Part shown: piece after piece, positions 41,613-49,652 of the stretch
Layout: each line of letters begins with the position of its first letter
Numbering within the stretch: the first letter of the stretch is position 1
Assembly: GCA_964623885.1 (NCBI GenBank)
Contig: CAZUVM010000217.1
Location: 1 to 64,000 of the forward strand
DNA: 64,000 nucleotides
Direction of reading: 5' to 3'
DNA from: CAZUVM01 sp964623885
GTDB lineage: Bacteria > Verrucomicrobiota > Verrucomicrobiia > Limisphaerales > UBA8199
Position numbers and translations under genes: made by a program
Notes under the pieces: model-generated
The model's database searches: none
Told to the model about the DNA's origin: nothing
Seen by the model: the letters and a program-made list of their open reading frames with translations, nothing else

Positions 41613-42377
41613 CTACGAGCCAGGAATGGTCAAAGCTTGCCCGACGCGCAGCCGTCGCGGATCAAGACGCGGATTCGCCGCCATCAAAGCATCGAGCTTA
41701 ATCCCGTACTGCCGCGCTATCAGCGTCGGCGTTTCACCTTGTTTTACCGTGTGAGTTCGCGCGGCCGGAACCGATGACGCCGTCGGATTCGTGTTAAGCG
41801 AAGTCGCCGCCACAGCGGATCCAGTGCGCGCCGGTGCCGGAACCGAAGGGGTCGGATGGTTTGCCGGGACTACCGGTTGAGTGCTTGGGCCAGTCGCGCG
41901 AAGCTTGTCCAGTTCGTCGTGGAGCTGTTTATTCTCATCTCTGAGGCGTTTGTTCTCATCGGCCGTTTGCTCGGCTTCACGTTGAACCTTCTCCGTTAGC
42001 GGTCCAAGCACCACGGCCTGGGCCAAGGCTGTCTTGCACGCGTAGATGCGTTGTTTAACGATATCCGCATTGAGGGCGTTGGGACGCAGCTTGAGATAAT
42101 GTTCGTAGTGATATATGGCGTCGGCGGGATTGACTTCTTTCTGATCGAACAGGCAAGCCAATTCGAAATGCGCGGCGGCGGACTGGGGGTTCACCTCCAG
42201 CGCCTTGTCGAAGCACTCGATTGCGCCCGGATAATCCATGGTGCTCACGCGGTTTTTGCCGGCCAGGAAATGAGGTTCCTTTTCTTCATCCAATTGGCTC
42301 TGCGCCGAGGGAACGCAGCCGCTGAGCGCCAGCAAAGCCAGCAGGAGCAGTGCGCTAACACTCGCCGAAAAGGTCAT
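41613..42377 (-). CDS. LysM- and TPR-domain lipoprotein
   Basis: A 254-residue lipoprotein. Signal with lipobox LLALLALSGC (Cys about 21). Then two TPR-like units (YPGAIECFDKALEVNPQSAAAHFELACL, about 50-77, and DAIYHYEHYLKLRPNA), a coiled-coil (EKVQREAEQTADENKRLRDENKQLHDELDKL, about 127-158), a Pro/Ala linker and a C-terminal LysM (THTVKQGETPTLIARQYGIKLDALMAANPRLDPRRLRVGQALTIP, about 208-252). Probably anchored in the outer membrane and binding peptidoglycan; an accessory envelope or cell-division factor. It is convergent with the glycosyltransferase gene. Confidence 0.9.
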   Translation of the reverse strand: MTFSASVSALLLLALLALSGCVPSAQSQLDEEKEPHFLAGKNRVSTMDYPGAIECFDKALEVNPQSAAAHFELACLFDQKEVNPADAIYHYEHYLKLRPNALNADIVKQRIYACKTALAQAVVLGPLTEKVQREAEQTADENKRLRDENKQLHDELDKLRATGPSTQPVVPANHPTPSVPAPARTGSAVAATSLNTNPTASSVPAARTHTVKQGETPTLIARQYGIKLDALMAANPRLDPRRLRVGQALTIPGS

Positions 42378-42484
42378 AGGCCGACACTAGCAAATTGCCG
42401 GCGCGATCCAAAAGCGAAATCTGACATTAGCGATGATTCCAAACGGTCCTTTTCTACATCCATCAAACCTGCTAGTGAACGTCC

Positions 42485-43039
42485 ATGACCCGCGACGATG
42501 CGTCAGCCTTGCTCAAGACCTACACACAGTCTGAATCGCTCATCAAACATGCTCTGGCGGTCGAGGCCGCCATGCGCCACTATGCGCCAAAATTGGGCGG
42601 GGAGGTTGAGACCTGGGGTTTGGTTGGCCTCCTGCACGATTTCGATTACGAACGCTGGCCCAATCCTCCCGACCATACCCGCGAGGGCGCCCGCATTTTG
42701 CGCGAACGCGGTGTCGATGAGGAAATCGTCTCCGCAATTTTATCGCACGCCGAATGGAATTGGGAACAATACCCGCTGGATCGGCCCTTGCGCAGAGCCT
42801 TGTTTGCGGTCGACGAACTTTGCGGGTTTATCACCGCCGTCGCCTATGTCCGTCCGGAGAAACTAACGGGCATGGCCCCCAGCAGCGTCCGCAAGAAAAT
42901 GAAACAAAAATCCTTTGCCGCCGCCGTCCGGCGCGAGGACATCGAAAAAGGAGCGGAGTTGGTCGGTGTTTCTCTGGACGAGCACATCCAAAATGTAATT
43001 GCCGCGATGCAAGGGGCGGCTGCCGAACTGGGATTTTGA
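42485..43039 (+). CDS. HD-domain protein (predicted phosphohydrolase)
   Basis: A 184-residue cytoplasmic protein of the HDIG/YqeK-like HD superfamily. Metal-binding residues: H in SLIKHALAVEAAMRHYA, HD in GLLHDFDYERWP (about 50-51), H in EEIVSAILSHAEW and D in FAVDELCGFITAVAYVRP. Predicted metal-dependent phosphohydrolase; substrate unknown (nucleotide or dinucleotide are common). Start ATG at 42485; stop lies 74 bp before a family C repeat. No operon partner. Confidence 0.85.
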   Translation: MTRDDASALLKTYTQSESLIKHALAVEAAMRHYAPKLGGEVETWGLVGLLHDFDYERWPNPPDHTREGARILRERGVDEEIVSAILSHAEWNWEQYPLDRPLRRALFAVDELCGFITAVAYVRPEKLTGMAPSSVRKKMKQKSFAAAVRREDIEKGAELVGVSLDEHIQNVIAAMQGAAAELGF

Positions 43040-43112
43040 ACTGGTCGATCTGAAATTGACCAGCGCCTGGTCCGTTTTTTGCCGCGCCACATCACGAAAA
43101 CCCTACTATTTA

Positions 43113-43152
43113 TGGGGCGGGGACGTCGGGGGCGGGGACGTCTCGTCCCCGA
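43113..43152. repeat. Family C hairpin repeat, copy C1
   Basis: ggggcggggacgtcgggggcggggacg-tct-cgtcccc: stem GGGGACG/CGTCCCC of 7 bp with a TCT loop, preceded by a half unit. Lies 18 bp upstream of the RAYT start. Confidence 0.9.
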
Positions 43153-43169
43153 GATGCGCCCTCCATGCC

Positions 43170-43870
43170 ATGAAGCCTCAGGACCTAAAAAAACTCATTA
43201 ACGGCAAGCGCCGCTGGACAGAGCCACTCACGCCTGAAGAGGAAGCCAAAGGATTCAAAGGCTGGTACTCCTCAAAATACCTGCCCCACTTCGATTCGCC
43301 GGGGGCGCAACAGTACATCACTTTTCGCCAGGCCGATTCGCTCCCGGCTGAACGGCGCGGCGAGTGGAGGCGATACTGGCCATCGAAGAAGACCTGGAAA
43401 AGCAGCGTCGGCTCGAACATTACTTGGACCTGGGCCACGGCGCATGCCATCTACGAGACCCGCGCATTGCTGAGATGGTTCAACGCGCCTTCTGGTATTA
43501 CGACGGCGCGAGGTACCGCCTTTTGGCTTGGGTCGTGATGCCCAATCATATCCACGCTCTTATCGAGGTCTGGCAAACTCCGCTGGGCAAAATACTCAAG
43601 GACTTGAAAGGTTACACTGCGAAGGAGGCAAACAAGCTCTTGGCCCGCGAAGGCACCTTCTGGGAGCACGATTTTTTCGACCGTTACATCCGGGACGAAG
43701 AGGATTTTCGGCAAGTCGTGCGCTACATAGAGAACAAACCCGTGAAAGCGGGCCTGGTGCGGATGGCGGCTGAGTGGCCGTGGAGCAGCGCACACTACCG
43801 CATCCAGGAAGGCACTTTCCAGAAAACCCTCCTGCACCCTACCGGCAAACGAGCGCCGGGGAAGCCGTGA
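43170..43870 (+). pseudogene. REP-associated tyrosine transposase (RAYT), one frameshift
   Basis: From ATG 43170 one frame encodes the N-terminus (FKGWYSSKYLPHFDSPGAQQYITFRQADSLPAERRGEW). At about 43365-43368 the homology moves to another frame (from 43364): EAILAIEEDLEKQRRL ... the HUH motif VVMPNHIHAL (H-I-H), FDRYIRDEEDFRQVVRYIENKPVKAGLV with the catalytic Tyr, and EWPWSSAHYR. Adding one G to gagtggaggcg restores a continuous RAYT of about 233 residues. So it is one base from intact: recent decay, sequencing error or recoding. RAYTs excise and mobilise REP hairpins. Family C hairpins flank it on both sides, directly upstream at 43113 and downstream at 43890. Confidence 0.88.
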
Positions 43871-43889
43871 TCTGGGCAAACCATTCCAA

Positions 43890-44020
43890 GGGCGCCGGGG
43901 ACGAGACGTCCCCGCCCCTCCCAAACGGAACGTCTCGTCCCAGCAGCCGCTACCAGCTGCCCAGGGGCGGGACGTCCCCGTCAGACGCCTTCGTCCCCAG
44001 GGGGGACATCCCGTCCCCGT
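43890..44020. repeat. Family C hairpin repeats, copy C2 cluster
   Basis: Several units in about 130 bp: ggggacgagacgtccccgcccc, a half unit ggaacgtctcgtccc, ggggcgggacgtccccgtc, and ggggggacatcccgtcccc. Orientation alternates. This flanks the RAYT gene on its 3' side and also lies next to the rnhB stop. Confidence 0.88.
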
Positions 44021-44034
44021 TGAGCGGAATCCGG

Positions 44035-44724
44035 CTACGCGCCTTCAGAACATGCAGACGTTTCAATAAACAATTCCTGCTCGGTTTCCACGGGTCGAAA
44101 CGGTGCAAAACTGCGTCGATGTATGGGGCAGGGGCCGCGTTCGCGAATTGCAGCGTAATGCTGTGGCGTTGCGTAGCCTTTGTGCTCGGCAAAACCGTAG
44201 CCTGGGAACTGTTTTTCGAAATCCTTCATCAGGCGATCGCGGGTAACCTTGGCCAGAACACTGGCTGCAGCGATGGAATAACTACGGGCATCGCCCTCGA
44301 CCAGCGCAGTTTGCGGGTAAGCCAACCACCGAATCGCCAGTCCATCCACGAGCACGTGCTCGGCTTTTGGGTCGAGTTGCTCCAAAGCGAGAAACATCGC
44401 CCGCCAGGCCGCCTGGCGGATGTTGATTCGGTCTATCATCTCGACATCGACAGTCGCAATCGCATAACGAATCTCCGGGTTTGCTGTGATCAACGCGAAA
44501 TATTTCTCCCGTTGTTCCCCCGTCAACTGTTTCGAATCGTTCAGGCCGCGCAGCTTGGAATTGAGTCCCGACTCTCGCCATTGACAGGGGAAAACCACGG
44601 CCGCGGCCACAACCGGGCCGGCGAGCGGACCGCAGCCGGCCTCGTCCACGCCCGCGACGGTGGTCAAGCCTTTCTGCCACAACTCGCGTTCGTGTCCCAG
44701 GCGATGCCAGTATTTCGCGCTCAT
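44035..44724 (-). CDS. rnhB: Ribonuclease HII
   Basis: A 229-residue enzyme that nicks RNA in RNA:DNA hybrids, including single ribonucleotides in DNA. Active-site acids: D and E in VAGVDEAGCGPLAGPVVAAAV (about 25-26), D in EHVLVDGLAI, D near LVEGDARSYSIAAASVLAKVTRDRLM. The C-terminal EFGFAEHKGYATPQHY-type stretch reads YGFAEHKGYATPQHYAAI. ATG at 44724 is preferred; a TTG at 44745 is the only longer alternative. Usual length. It lies between family C clusters C2 and C3. Confidence 0.95.
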   Translation of the reverse strand: MSAKYWHRLGHERELWQKGLTTVAGVDEAGCGPLAGPVVAAAVVFPCQWRESGLNSKLRGLNDSKQLTGEQREKYFALITANPEIRYAIATVDVEMIDRINIRQAAWRAMFLALEQLDPKAEHVLVDGLAIRWLAYPQTALVEGDARSYSIAAASVLAKVTRDRLMKDFEKQFPGYGFAEHKGYATPQHYAAIRERGPCPIHRRSFAPFRPVETEQELFIETSACSEGA

Positions 44725-44817
44725 CTCAACCGGACCGCTATCCAACCATCAACTCATGCCGCGCGGCAAGCAAACTCGCAGCGAAAAGGTAACCGTGGTA
44801 ACCCCAGATTGAGTCGG

Positions 44818-44886
44818 CGCGGGGACGTCTCGTCCCCGATTGATCTAGTTACACCAACCGCGTGGACGTACCTCGTCCCCGCCCCG
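44818..44886. repeat. Family C hairpin repeat, copy C3
   Basis: Complete hairpin ggggacg-tct-cgtcccc at 44820-44838, and a second half unit cctcgtccccgcccc at about 44870-44884. In the gap 44725-44927, which has no gene. Confidence 0.85.
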
Positions 44887-44927
44887 ACAACCCTTAACTG
44901 AGGCGTTACGCAAAAAGAGGAGCGTGC

Positions 44928-46079
44928 TTGAACCTTATCGTGCCCTGCCTTGACAACTTCAATCATGATGCTCACTCTCAAACTATATCCGGCATGAATA
45001 ACATTGATGTTCTTATCCGTCCGGTTCTCCGGCATTTCTCGCGCTGCTCAAGTGGCTCCGCGTTGATTTATCTCATCATGGCTGGCATCGCCCTGGCATT
45101 CATTTTTCCCGCCGCAGCCGCCGATACCAATGCGCCTCGCACGGCCCAGGATACGAATTCCGAGGAAGTGTTGCGGGCGTACCTGCAATTGCAGGAGCAG
45201 CTCCACGCCACCCAGCTCGCGGTCGAGCAGAACCGCCGCGAGTATCAGGAAGCCGCCGCCCAGAATGAAGAAGCCCTGGCGAATCGACTGCGCGCGATCG
45301 AACAGGCGCTGGCGGCCCAACGCTCGCGCGAACTCGACGCCATGCAAAGCTCCAATCGCGTCATGCTTATCGTGGCCGGCTCCTTTGCCGTGGTGGGCTT
45401 CGTCGCGATGCTGATTATGGCTTATTTCCAGTGGCGCACCGTCAACGGGTTGGCCGAGTTATCCGCCACGCTCCCGGCTGGGCGGGCGCTCGGTTTTGGC
45501 GGCGGGCTGCCCGCGCTTGGGACCGGTGAGCTTCACATAGGCAACCCCGCGGCGGCGGAGCAATCCAACGCGCGGCTGCTGGGTGCACTCGGCCAGCTTG
45601 AAAAGCGCCTGTACGAGTTGGAGCATGCGGCAACGACCCACACGGTTGAAGCAACGGGGCCAACCAAATCCGGCAATGGCGATTCCAACGGCAATGGCCA
45701 CAGCCTTAGTCAGGAGCACGGCGCTGGATCATCAGCCGAAACTGCAACCGGTGACGCCGGCCAGATCCGCGCTCTGTTGGTCAAAGGGGAATCGCTATTG
45801 GACCGCAACGAGGCCGAGGCTGCCCTGGCTTGCTTTGATGAACTGCTCGCCTTGGCCCCGAATCACGCCGAGGGGCTGGTGAAAAAAGGCGCAGCGCTTG
45901 AGAAGCTTCAAAAACCCACTGAAGCCATCGCCTGCTACGATCGCGCCATCGCAACCGACGCCTCGATGACCATCGCCTATCTCCACAAAGGCGGCCTGTG
46001 CAATCGCCTCGAACGGTTCAATGACGCCCTCCAGTGCTACGAACAGGCCCTGCGCACGCAAGAAAAAAGGAAAGCTTAG
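44928..46079 (+). CDS. Membrane-anchored TPR protein
   Basis: A 383-residue protein, cytoplasmic-membrane located. A hydrophobic N-terminal segment (about 44-65, SALIYLIMAGIALAFIFPAAAA) is followed by a Gln/Glu/Ala coiled coil (LRAYLQLQEQLHATQLAVEQNRREYQ, about 80-150), a second transmembrane helix (VMLIVAGSFAVVGFVAMLIMAYFQ, about 145-168), a Gly/Asn-rich linker and two or three C-terminal TPR units (ALLVKGESLLDRNEAEAALACFDELLALAPNHAEGLVKKGAALEKL ... CYEQALRTQEKRKA). Scaffold for protein-protein contacts; partner unknown. TTG at 44928 has GAGGAG 5-9 nt upstream; ATG at 44994 is the alternative. Confidence 0.75.
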   Translation: MNLIVPCLDNFNHDAHSQTISGMNNIDVLIRPVLRHFSRCSSGSALIYLIMAGIALAFIFPAAAADTNAPRTAQDTNSEEVLRAYLQLQEQLHATQLAVEQNRREYQEAAAQNEEALANRLRAIEQALAAQRSRELDAMQSSNRVMLIVAGSFAVVGFVAMLIMAYFQWRTVNGLAELSATLPAGRALGFGGGLPALGTGELHIGNPAAAEQSNARLLGALGQLEKRLYELEHAATTHTVEATGPTKSGNGDSNGNGHSLSQEHGAGSSAETATGDAGQIRALLVKGESLLDRNEAEAALACFDELLALAPNHAEGLVKKGAALEKLQKPTEAIACYDRAIATDASMTIAYLHKGGLCNRLERFNDALQCYEQALRTQEKRKA

Positions 46080-46101
46080 TCGGAACGATGCTATTGTCTT
46101 C

Positions 46102-46153
46102 GGGGACCGCGCCCGCCCCGGGCGCTGCCAACCGGCGCCCCGCCGGTTGGCTC
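46102..46153. repeat. Family D double-hairpin repeat, copy D2
   Basis: ggggaccgcgcccg-ccc-cgggcgc, then AACCGGCG-CCC-CGCCGGTT (8-bp stem). Preceded by attgtctt, as in D3. It lies between two convergent genes. Confidence 0.85.
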
Positions 46154-46167
46154 TTACGAGCCCGAGC

Positions 46168-46650
46168 TCACCAGAGAAATGATTTCTGTTCTCCCAATAG
46201 CTTGTTTCCTTGCCAGATACTGACGCGCCAGGCAGTAACATGGCCGAACCGTTTGTAATCTTCACCCGCCAAAGTAAGGCTGGTCCAGTGGCTAAACAGA
46301 CCGACCGTGGGTTCAACTTCTTTTTCGAGCTTCATTTGCTTCGGCAGTTCGCCTGCCGCCGGACCGCGTAGTTCAACGCGGAGCTTCACTGGTTCGTCAA
46401 TCCATCCCTTAACCTTCCATTGTGTGTAGAATGTCATTCCGGACCGCTTCTCCGGGTGCTCCCGCAAATAGACCTGATAAGCATCGCGCTCGTAAAGGCT
46501 GGGCGAGAGGGAGTTTCGCCCCTTTAGATCCAAGTACTCTGGCAAGACCTTAACGATGCGCCCGGTCCCCGCCCAGGCCGGCAAACACAGCAGGCAACAA
46601 ATCAGGCAGATCACAATCGCCCAATCAGCTCGGGCACAGGAGTGTGACAT
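46168..46650 (-). CDS. Hypothetical exported protein
   Basis: I do not recognise the family. From ATG 46650 it is 160 residues with a signal-like N-terminus (MSHSCARADWAIVICLICCLLCLPAWAG). The mature part begins TGRIVKVLPEYLDLKGRNSLSPSLYERDAYQVYLREHPEKRSGMTFYTQWKVKGW, followed by strands suggesting a beta-sandwich, and ends KLLGEQKSFLW. A longer frame to 46749 exists but would place the signal internally. Probably periplasmic. It stands alone between family D and a composite repeat tract. Credited as a gene because of the signal peptide and coding-like composition. Confidence 0.6.
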   Translation of the reverse strand: MSHSCARADWAIVICLICCLLCLPAWAGTGRIVKVLPEYLDLKGRNSLSPSLYERDAYQVYLREHPEKRSGMTFYTQWKVKGWIDEPVKLRVELRGPAAGELPKQMKLEKEVEPTVGLFSHWTSLTLAGEDYKRFGHVTAWRVSIWQGNKLLGEQKSFLW

Positions 46651-46747
46651 TGGTGCTGGTTGATCAGTTGGTGCAACCGCTCTCGGGCTCGCTCCGCGTC
46701 GGTCCATGATTGACAGATAGTCCCTCAACCTTGCCAATTCAAGCCTC

Positions 46748-46912
46748 ATCCGTTAACCGATAACTGATTACTCGATTACTGATTACTGCTCGTTAGAGGT
46801 TGGAAGTTGGGCGTTGGACGTTCGATGTTCGACATTGGATTTGGACGTTCAGGTTCCATATCCCCTCTCTGCGTTTCTCCGCGCTCTTTGCGCCTCTGCG
46901 GTAGGTTCTGCC
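46748..46912. repeat. Composite repeat tract G/E (gap 46651-46947)
   Basis: Three parts in order: actgattactcgattactgattactg (46760-46790, direct repeats of gattactc); ttggaagttgggcgttggacgttcgatgttcgac (46799-46835); and gcgtttctccgcgctctttg-cgcctctgcggta (46871-46912). The last part recurs at 56109-56187; the first recurs at 51090-51138. No gene. Confidence 0.75.
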
Positions 46913-46947
46913 TTCCGTTCAGTTCCGCTGCGCTGGGCGTTTCGCGG

Positions 46948-48201
46948 TTATTCGCTTCGGATCGCCTGGACCGGATCCAGCCGAGCAGCCCGCACGGCGG
47001 GAATCATGCCGGCAATGAGTCCAACCACGGTGAGAATGAAGCAGCCAGTCAACAGGGCCGAGAAGGATACGGCGAGATGGATGTCGCCGCGTCCGGTCGT
47101 GTCATCGAAGATGGGTCCCAGCATCGGCAGCGTGCCAATAAGCTTCACCAGCACGATCGTGAGCAGAAACCCCAGCAGCCCGCCAGAGACCGTGAGCACC
47201 AAGCCTTCAAAAAGAATCTGCAGGAGGATATGACGGCGCCGCGCGCCCAGGGCTTTGAGCACACCAATCTCACGGGTGCGCTCGGTCACTGACACCAGCA
47301 TGATGTTTATCACACCCACGGCGCCAATGCTCAGCGTTAGGGTACCGATGATTGTCAATAGCACCTTGAGTCCTAAACTGAGGTTCGTGACGAGTTGGAG
47401 AAACTTGTTCCACTCCAGAATCGTCACTGCCCGCTCATCTTTAGCGTTGAAATTGTGCGCGCGGGCCAGCGCCGCTCGAACGTCCGCAACAACCCGATCG
47501 CGGAAACCGTTATTCACGGGCAACAGCACGATATTGTCCAGGTAGCGTGTATCCTCCAGGCCGGAGAGGGTCGAGAACGGCACGAATGCGGTGACATCAT
47601 CGGGAGCGGAGTAATTGGTGATTTGGGTCTTCTTCTCGAGGACGCCGACCACCGAAAAGCGGACCCCTTTAATCTTAATCTCGCTGCCCACCGCGGGCAT
47701 GCCGCTGAAAAGTTCCTGCCGCAACCTCTCGCCAATCACAGCCACACGACGCCGGTGCAGCACGTCATCCTCGGACAGAAACCGACCGGCGGCTATTTCG
47801 GCGCTGCGAATGCGGCCGAACGACGCATACACTCCGCTAATGCCGTAGCTGCGCGTGCGCTCGCCAAAACTGACCGGATACCACCGCCGAACTTCAGGCG
47901 AAACCGCCTCAACCGTCGGCACGCCTTCCTGGATGGCCCGGACATCGCTCAGCTCGAGCGGGATATGCCGCCCGGCGCGCTCGCCGCCCGCTTGCAGCGA
48001 AGTTTGTCCGGGGAAAACCACAACCAGGTCCTTGCCGATCTGAAGAAAGGCTTCGGTGAGCGTGCGCTCGAAACCCTGCCCGTAGGCGAGGAGCAACATG
48101 AGCGAGGCGACCCCCCAGACAATGCTCAGCATCGTCAGCGCCGATCGCAGGCGGTAATGCCCCAGCGCGTTCAACGCCTCTGAGAAAATGTGTCGGATCA
48201 T
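46948..48201 (-). CDS. ABC transporter permease, MacB/FtsX type (second)
   Basis: A 417-residue inner-membrane permease without an ATPase domain. Topology: one N-terminal transmembrane helix (SALTMLSIVWGVASLMLLLAYGQG), a large periplasmic MacB_PCD domain (about 55-270) and three C-terminal helices with the FtsX block (LSIGAVGVINIMLVSVTERTREIGVLKALGARR, about 300-330). Acts in macrolide, peptide or lipoprotein export. ATG at 48201 overlaps the TGA of the upstream permease (ATGA), so the two are translationally coupled. A longer frame to 48372 overlaps coding sequence and is rejected. Same length as its neighbour (417), so the two form a heterodimer-like pair. Confidence 0.92.
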   Translation of the reverse strand: MIRHIFSEALNALGHYRLRSALTMLSIVWGVASLMLLLAYGQGFERTLTEAFLQIGKDLVVVFPGQTSLQAGGERAGRHIPLELSDVRAIQEGVPTVEAVSPEVRRWYPVSFGERTRSYGISGVYASFGRIRSAEIAAGRFLSEDDVLHRRRVAVIGERLRQELFSGMPAVGSEIKIKGVRFSVVGVLEKKTQITNYSAPDDVTAFVPFSTLSGLEDTRYLDNIVLLPVNNGFRDRVVADVRAALARAHNFNAKDERAVTILEWNKFLQLVTNLSLGLKVLLTIIGTLTLSIGAVGVINIMLVSVTERTREIGVLKALGARRRHILLQILFEGLVLTVSGGLLGFLLTIVLVKLIGTLPMLGPIFDDTTGRGDIHLAVSFSALLTGCFILTVVGLIAGMIPAVRAARLDPVQAIRSE

Positions 48202-49451
48202 TCGTATCTCAAAGCTTCCACCGGCGTAAGTCGCGCGGCGCGTCGCGCCGGGTAGATCGCGGAAAGGATGCCGACGACAACCAGCGTGGAAAATGCCAGC
48301 AACGCTGTCTCGGTCCCGACTGGCAGCCCGGCAAATAACGTCGGCAAAGGCAGCCGGCTTACGGCCGAGCAAATCCCAAACGCCACCGCCAGTCCGGCCA
48401 GGCCGCTCAGAACGGTTAACGCAATCGCTTCGAGGAAAAACTCAAACAGGATCCTCCCTGGCGGCGCGCCCACTGCCTGCTTTACCCCGATCTCTCGTGT
48501 CCTTTCAGCCACGGACACCAGCATGATGTTCATCACGCCGATGCCCCCTAGCGCGAGCGTGACCACTGCCATTAGACTGAGAAACAGCTCCATCGAGTCA
48601 TACAGGCGGTTGACCATCTGGGCGTCTTTCACCGTGTCCCAACACCAAATCGCTCCTTCATCTTTTGGGTCAAACCCGTGCAACCGCCCGAGCGCCTGCC
48701 GCACCTGGTGCAGCGCGGCTTCGTGGTCCGCCGCGGAAACCGGCATAAACAGCAACGTGTCCACGTTCCCGGGACCGATAAACGGACGCGCGTCCGGCGA
48801 GTGCCTGGCCATCGCCGTATAAGGAACCAGCACTTTTGTGTCGTCTAATCCATTATAAGAGCTGTTCTGCTCCTTTTTGCTCAACACGCCAATCACCGTG
48901 TAGGGCACGTCCCCGATATACACCTGCGCTCCGACAGCTTCACGATCGGCAAACAGTTGCTTCCTCACTTCCTCGCCGAAAATGCACACCGTGCGCGCCT
49001 CGTCCAAATCCGCTTCCGAAATCAAGCGACCGCCCGCCAATGGCATCGAGCGAATCTGCTGGTAAACCGGCGTGATGCCGTGAGTCGAAAAAGAGCCGGC
49101 GTTGAACCGGCTGCGGACCGGCAGTGTGTGCGCCAGCTCGGTCGTGACATGCTTAACCAGTGGACAATCGCGTTGGATCGCCGCAACGTCATCATATTTG
49201 AAATGGACATCGTGTCCTGCTCGTTGGCCGCCGGCCTGAAGCGCTGTGCGGCCAGGCCAGAGAATCACCAGGTCCGTACCCAGCGCATAGAGCATGTTGC
49301 GGTAGCCGAGCTTAAACCCGTCTCCAATGGCGATCATGAACACGATTGACGCTATCCCCCAGGAAATCCCGAACATCGTCAGCAGGCTTCGCAGTTTGTG
49401 CGCCCAAATGTTGCGCAGAGTCTGGACCGCGATCTCACCCACGAAGATCAT
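48198..49451 (-). CDS. ABC transporter permease, MacB/FtsX type (first)
   Basis: A 417-residue paralogue of the following gene. MIFVGEIAVQTLRNIWAHKLRSLLTMFGISWGIASIVFMIAIGDGFK is the first helix region, then the MacB_PCD periplasmic domain (about 55-265), and the FtsX core with ALGGIGVMNIMLVSVAERTREIGVKQAVGAP. No ATPase gene is adjacent, although MacB normally has one fused or next to it. It follows the MacA-like gene with a 201-bp gap that contains repeat F. The pair shares about half the motifs with the other permease. Confidence 0.92.
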   Translation of the reverse strand: MIFVGEIAVQTLRNIWAHKLRSLLTMFGISWGIASIVFMIAIGDGFKLGYRNMLYALGTDLVILWPGRTALQAGGQRAGHDVHFKYDDVAAIQRDCPLVKHVTTELAHTLPVRSRFNAGSFSTHGITPVYQQIRSMPLAGGRLISEADLDEARTVCIFGEEVRKQLFADREAVGAQVYIGDVPYTVIGVLSKKEQNSSYNGLDDTKVLVPYTAMARHSPDARPFIGPGNVDTLLFMPVSAADHEAALHQVRQALGRLHGFDPKDEGAIWCWDTVKDAQMVNRLYDSMELFLSLMAVVTLALGGIGVMNIMLVSVAERTREIGVKQAVGAPPGRILFEFFLEAIALTVLSGLAGLAVAFGICSAVSRLPLPTLFAGLPVGTETALLAFSTLVVVGILSAIYPARRAARLTPVEALRYE

Positions 49452-49596
49452 AGCGCTTCTTTTGGCTTAGCAGTGTCTATTGCAGTTGGAAAAAGGAGCT
49501 AACCATGGATGAACCCGATGGAATTGCATTTGTTGTGGAGCAATTTCGTTCATCACTCGGTGAGTGGGTCGGAAGTCGAACTGGGCCTGTTCTGCT

Positions 49597-49638
49597 TTGT
49601 CCTTATCAGTGTTCATCCGTGTCCATCCGTGGTTCAAA
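49597..49638. repeat. Dispersed repeat F (ccgtg-tccatccgtgg type)
   Basis: Reads gtccttatcagtgttcatccgtgtccatccgtggttcaaatg. The direct repeats tcatccgtg/tccatccgtg are a compositionally odd tract type I recall from other PVC-phylum genomes. In the gap 49452-49652, just past the MacA-like stop. Confidence 0.6.
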
Positions 49639-49652
49639 TGAATTGTTTTGGC

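Noticed and set aside
46760..46790. gattactc repeats as a CRISPR leader or array
   Set aside because: Units are about 9 bp, directly abutting, without spacers; no cas genes in the window.
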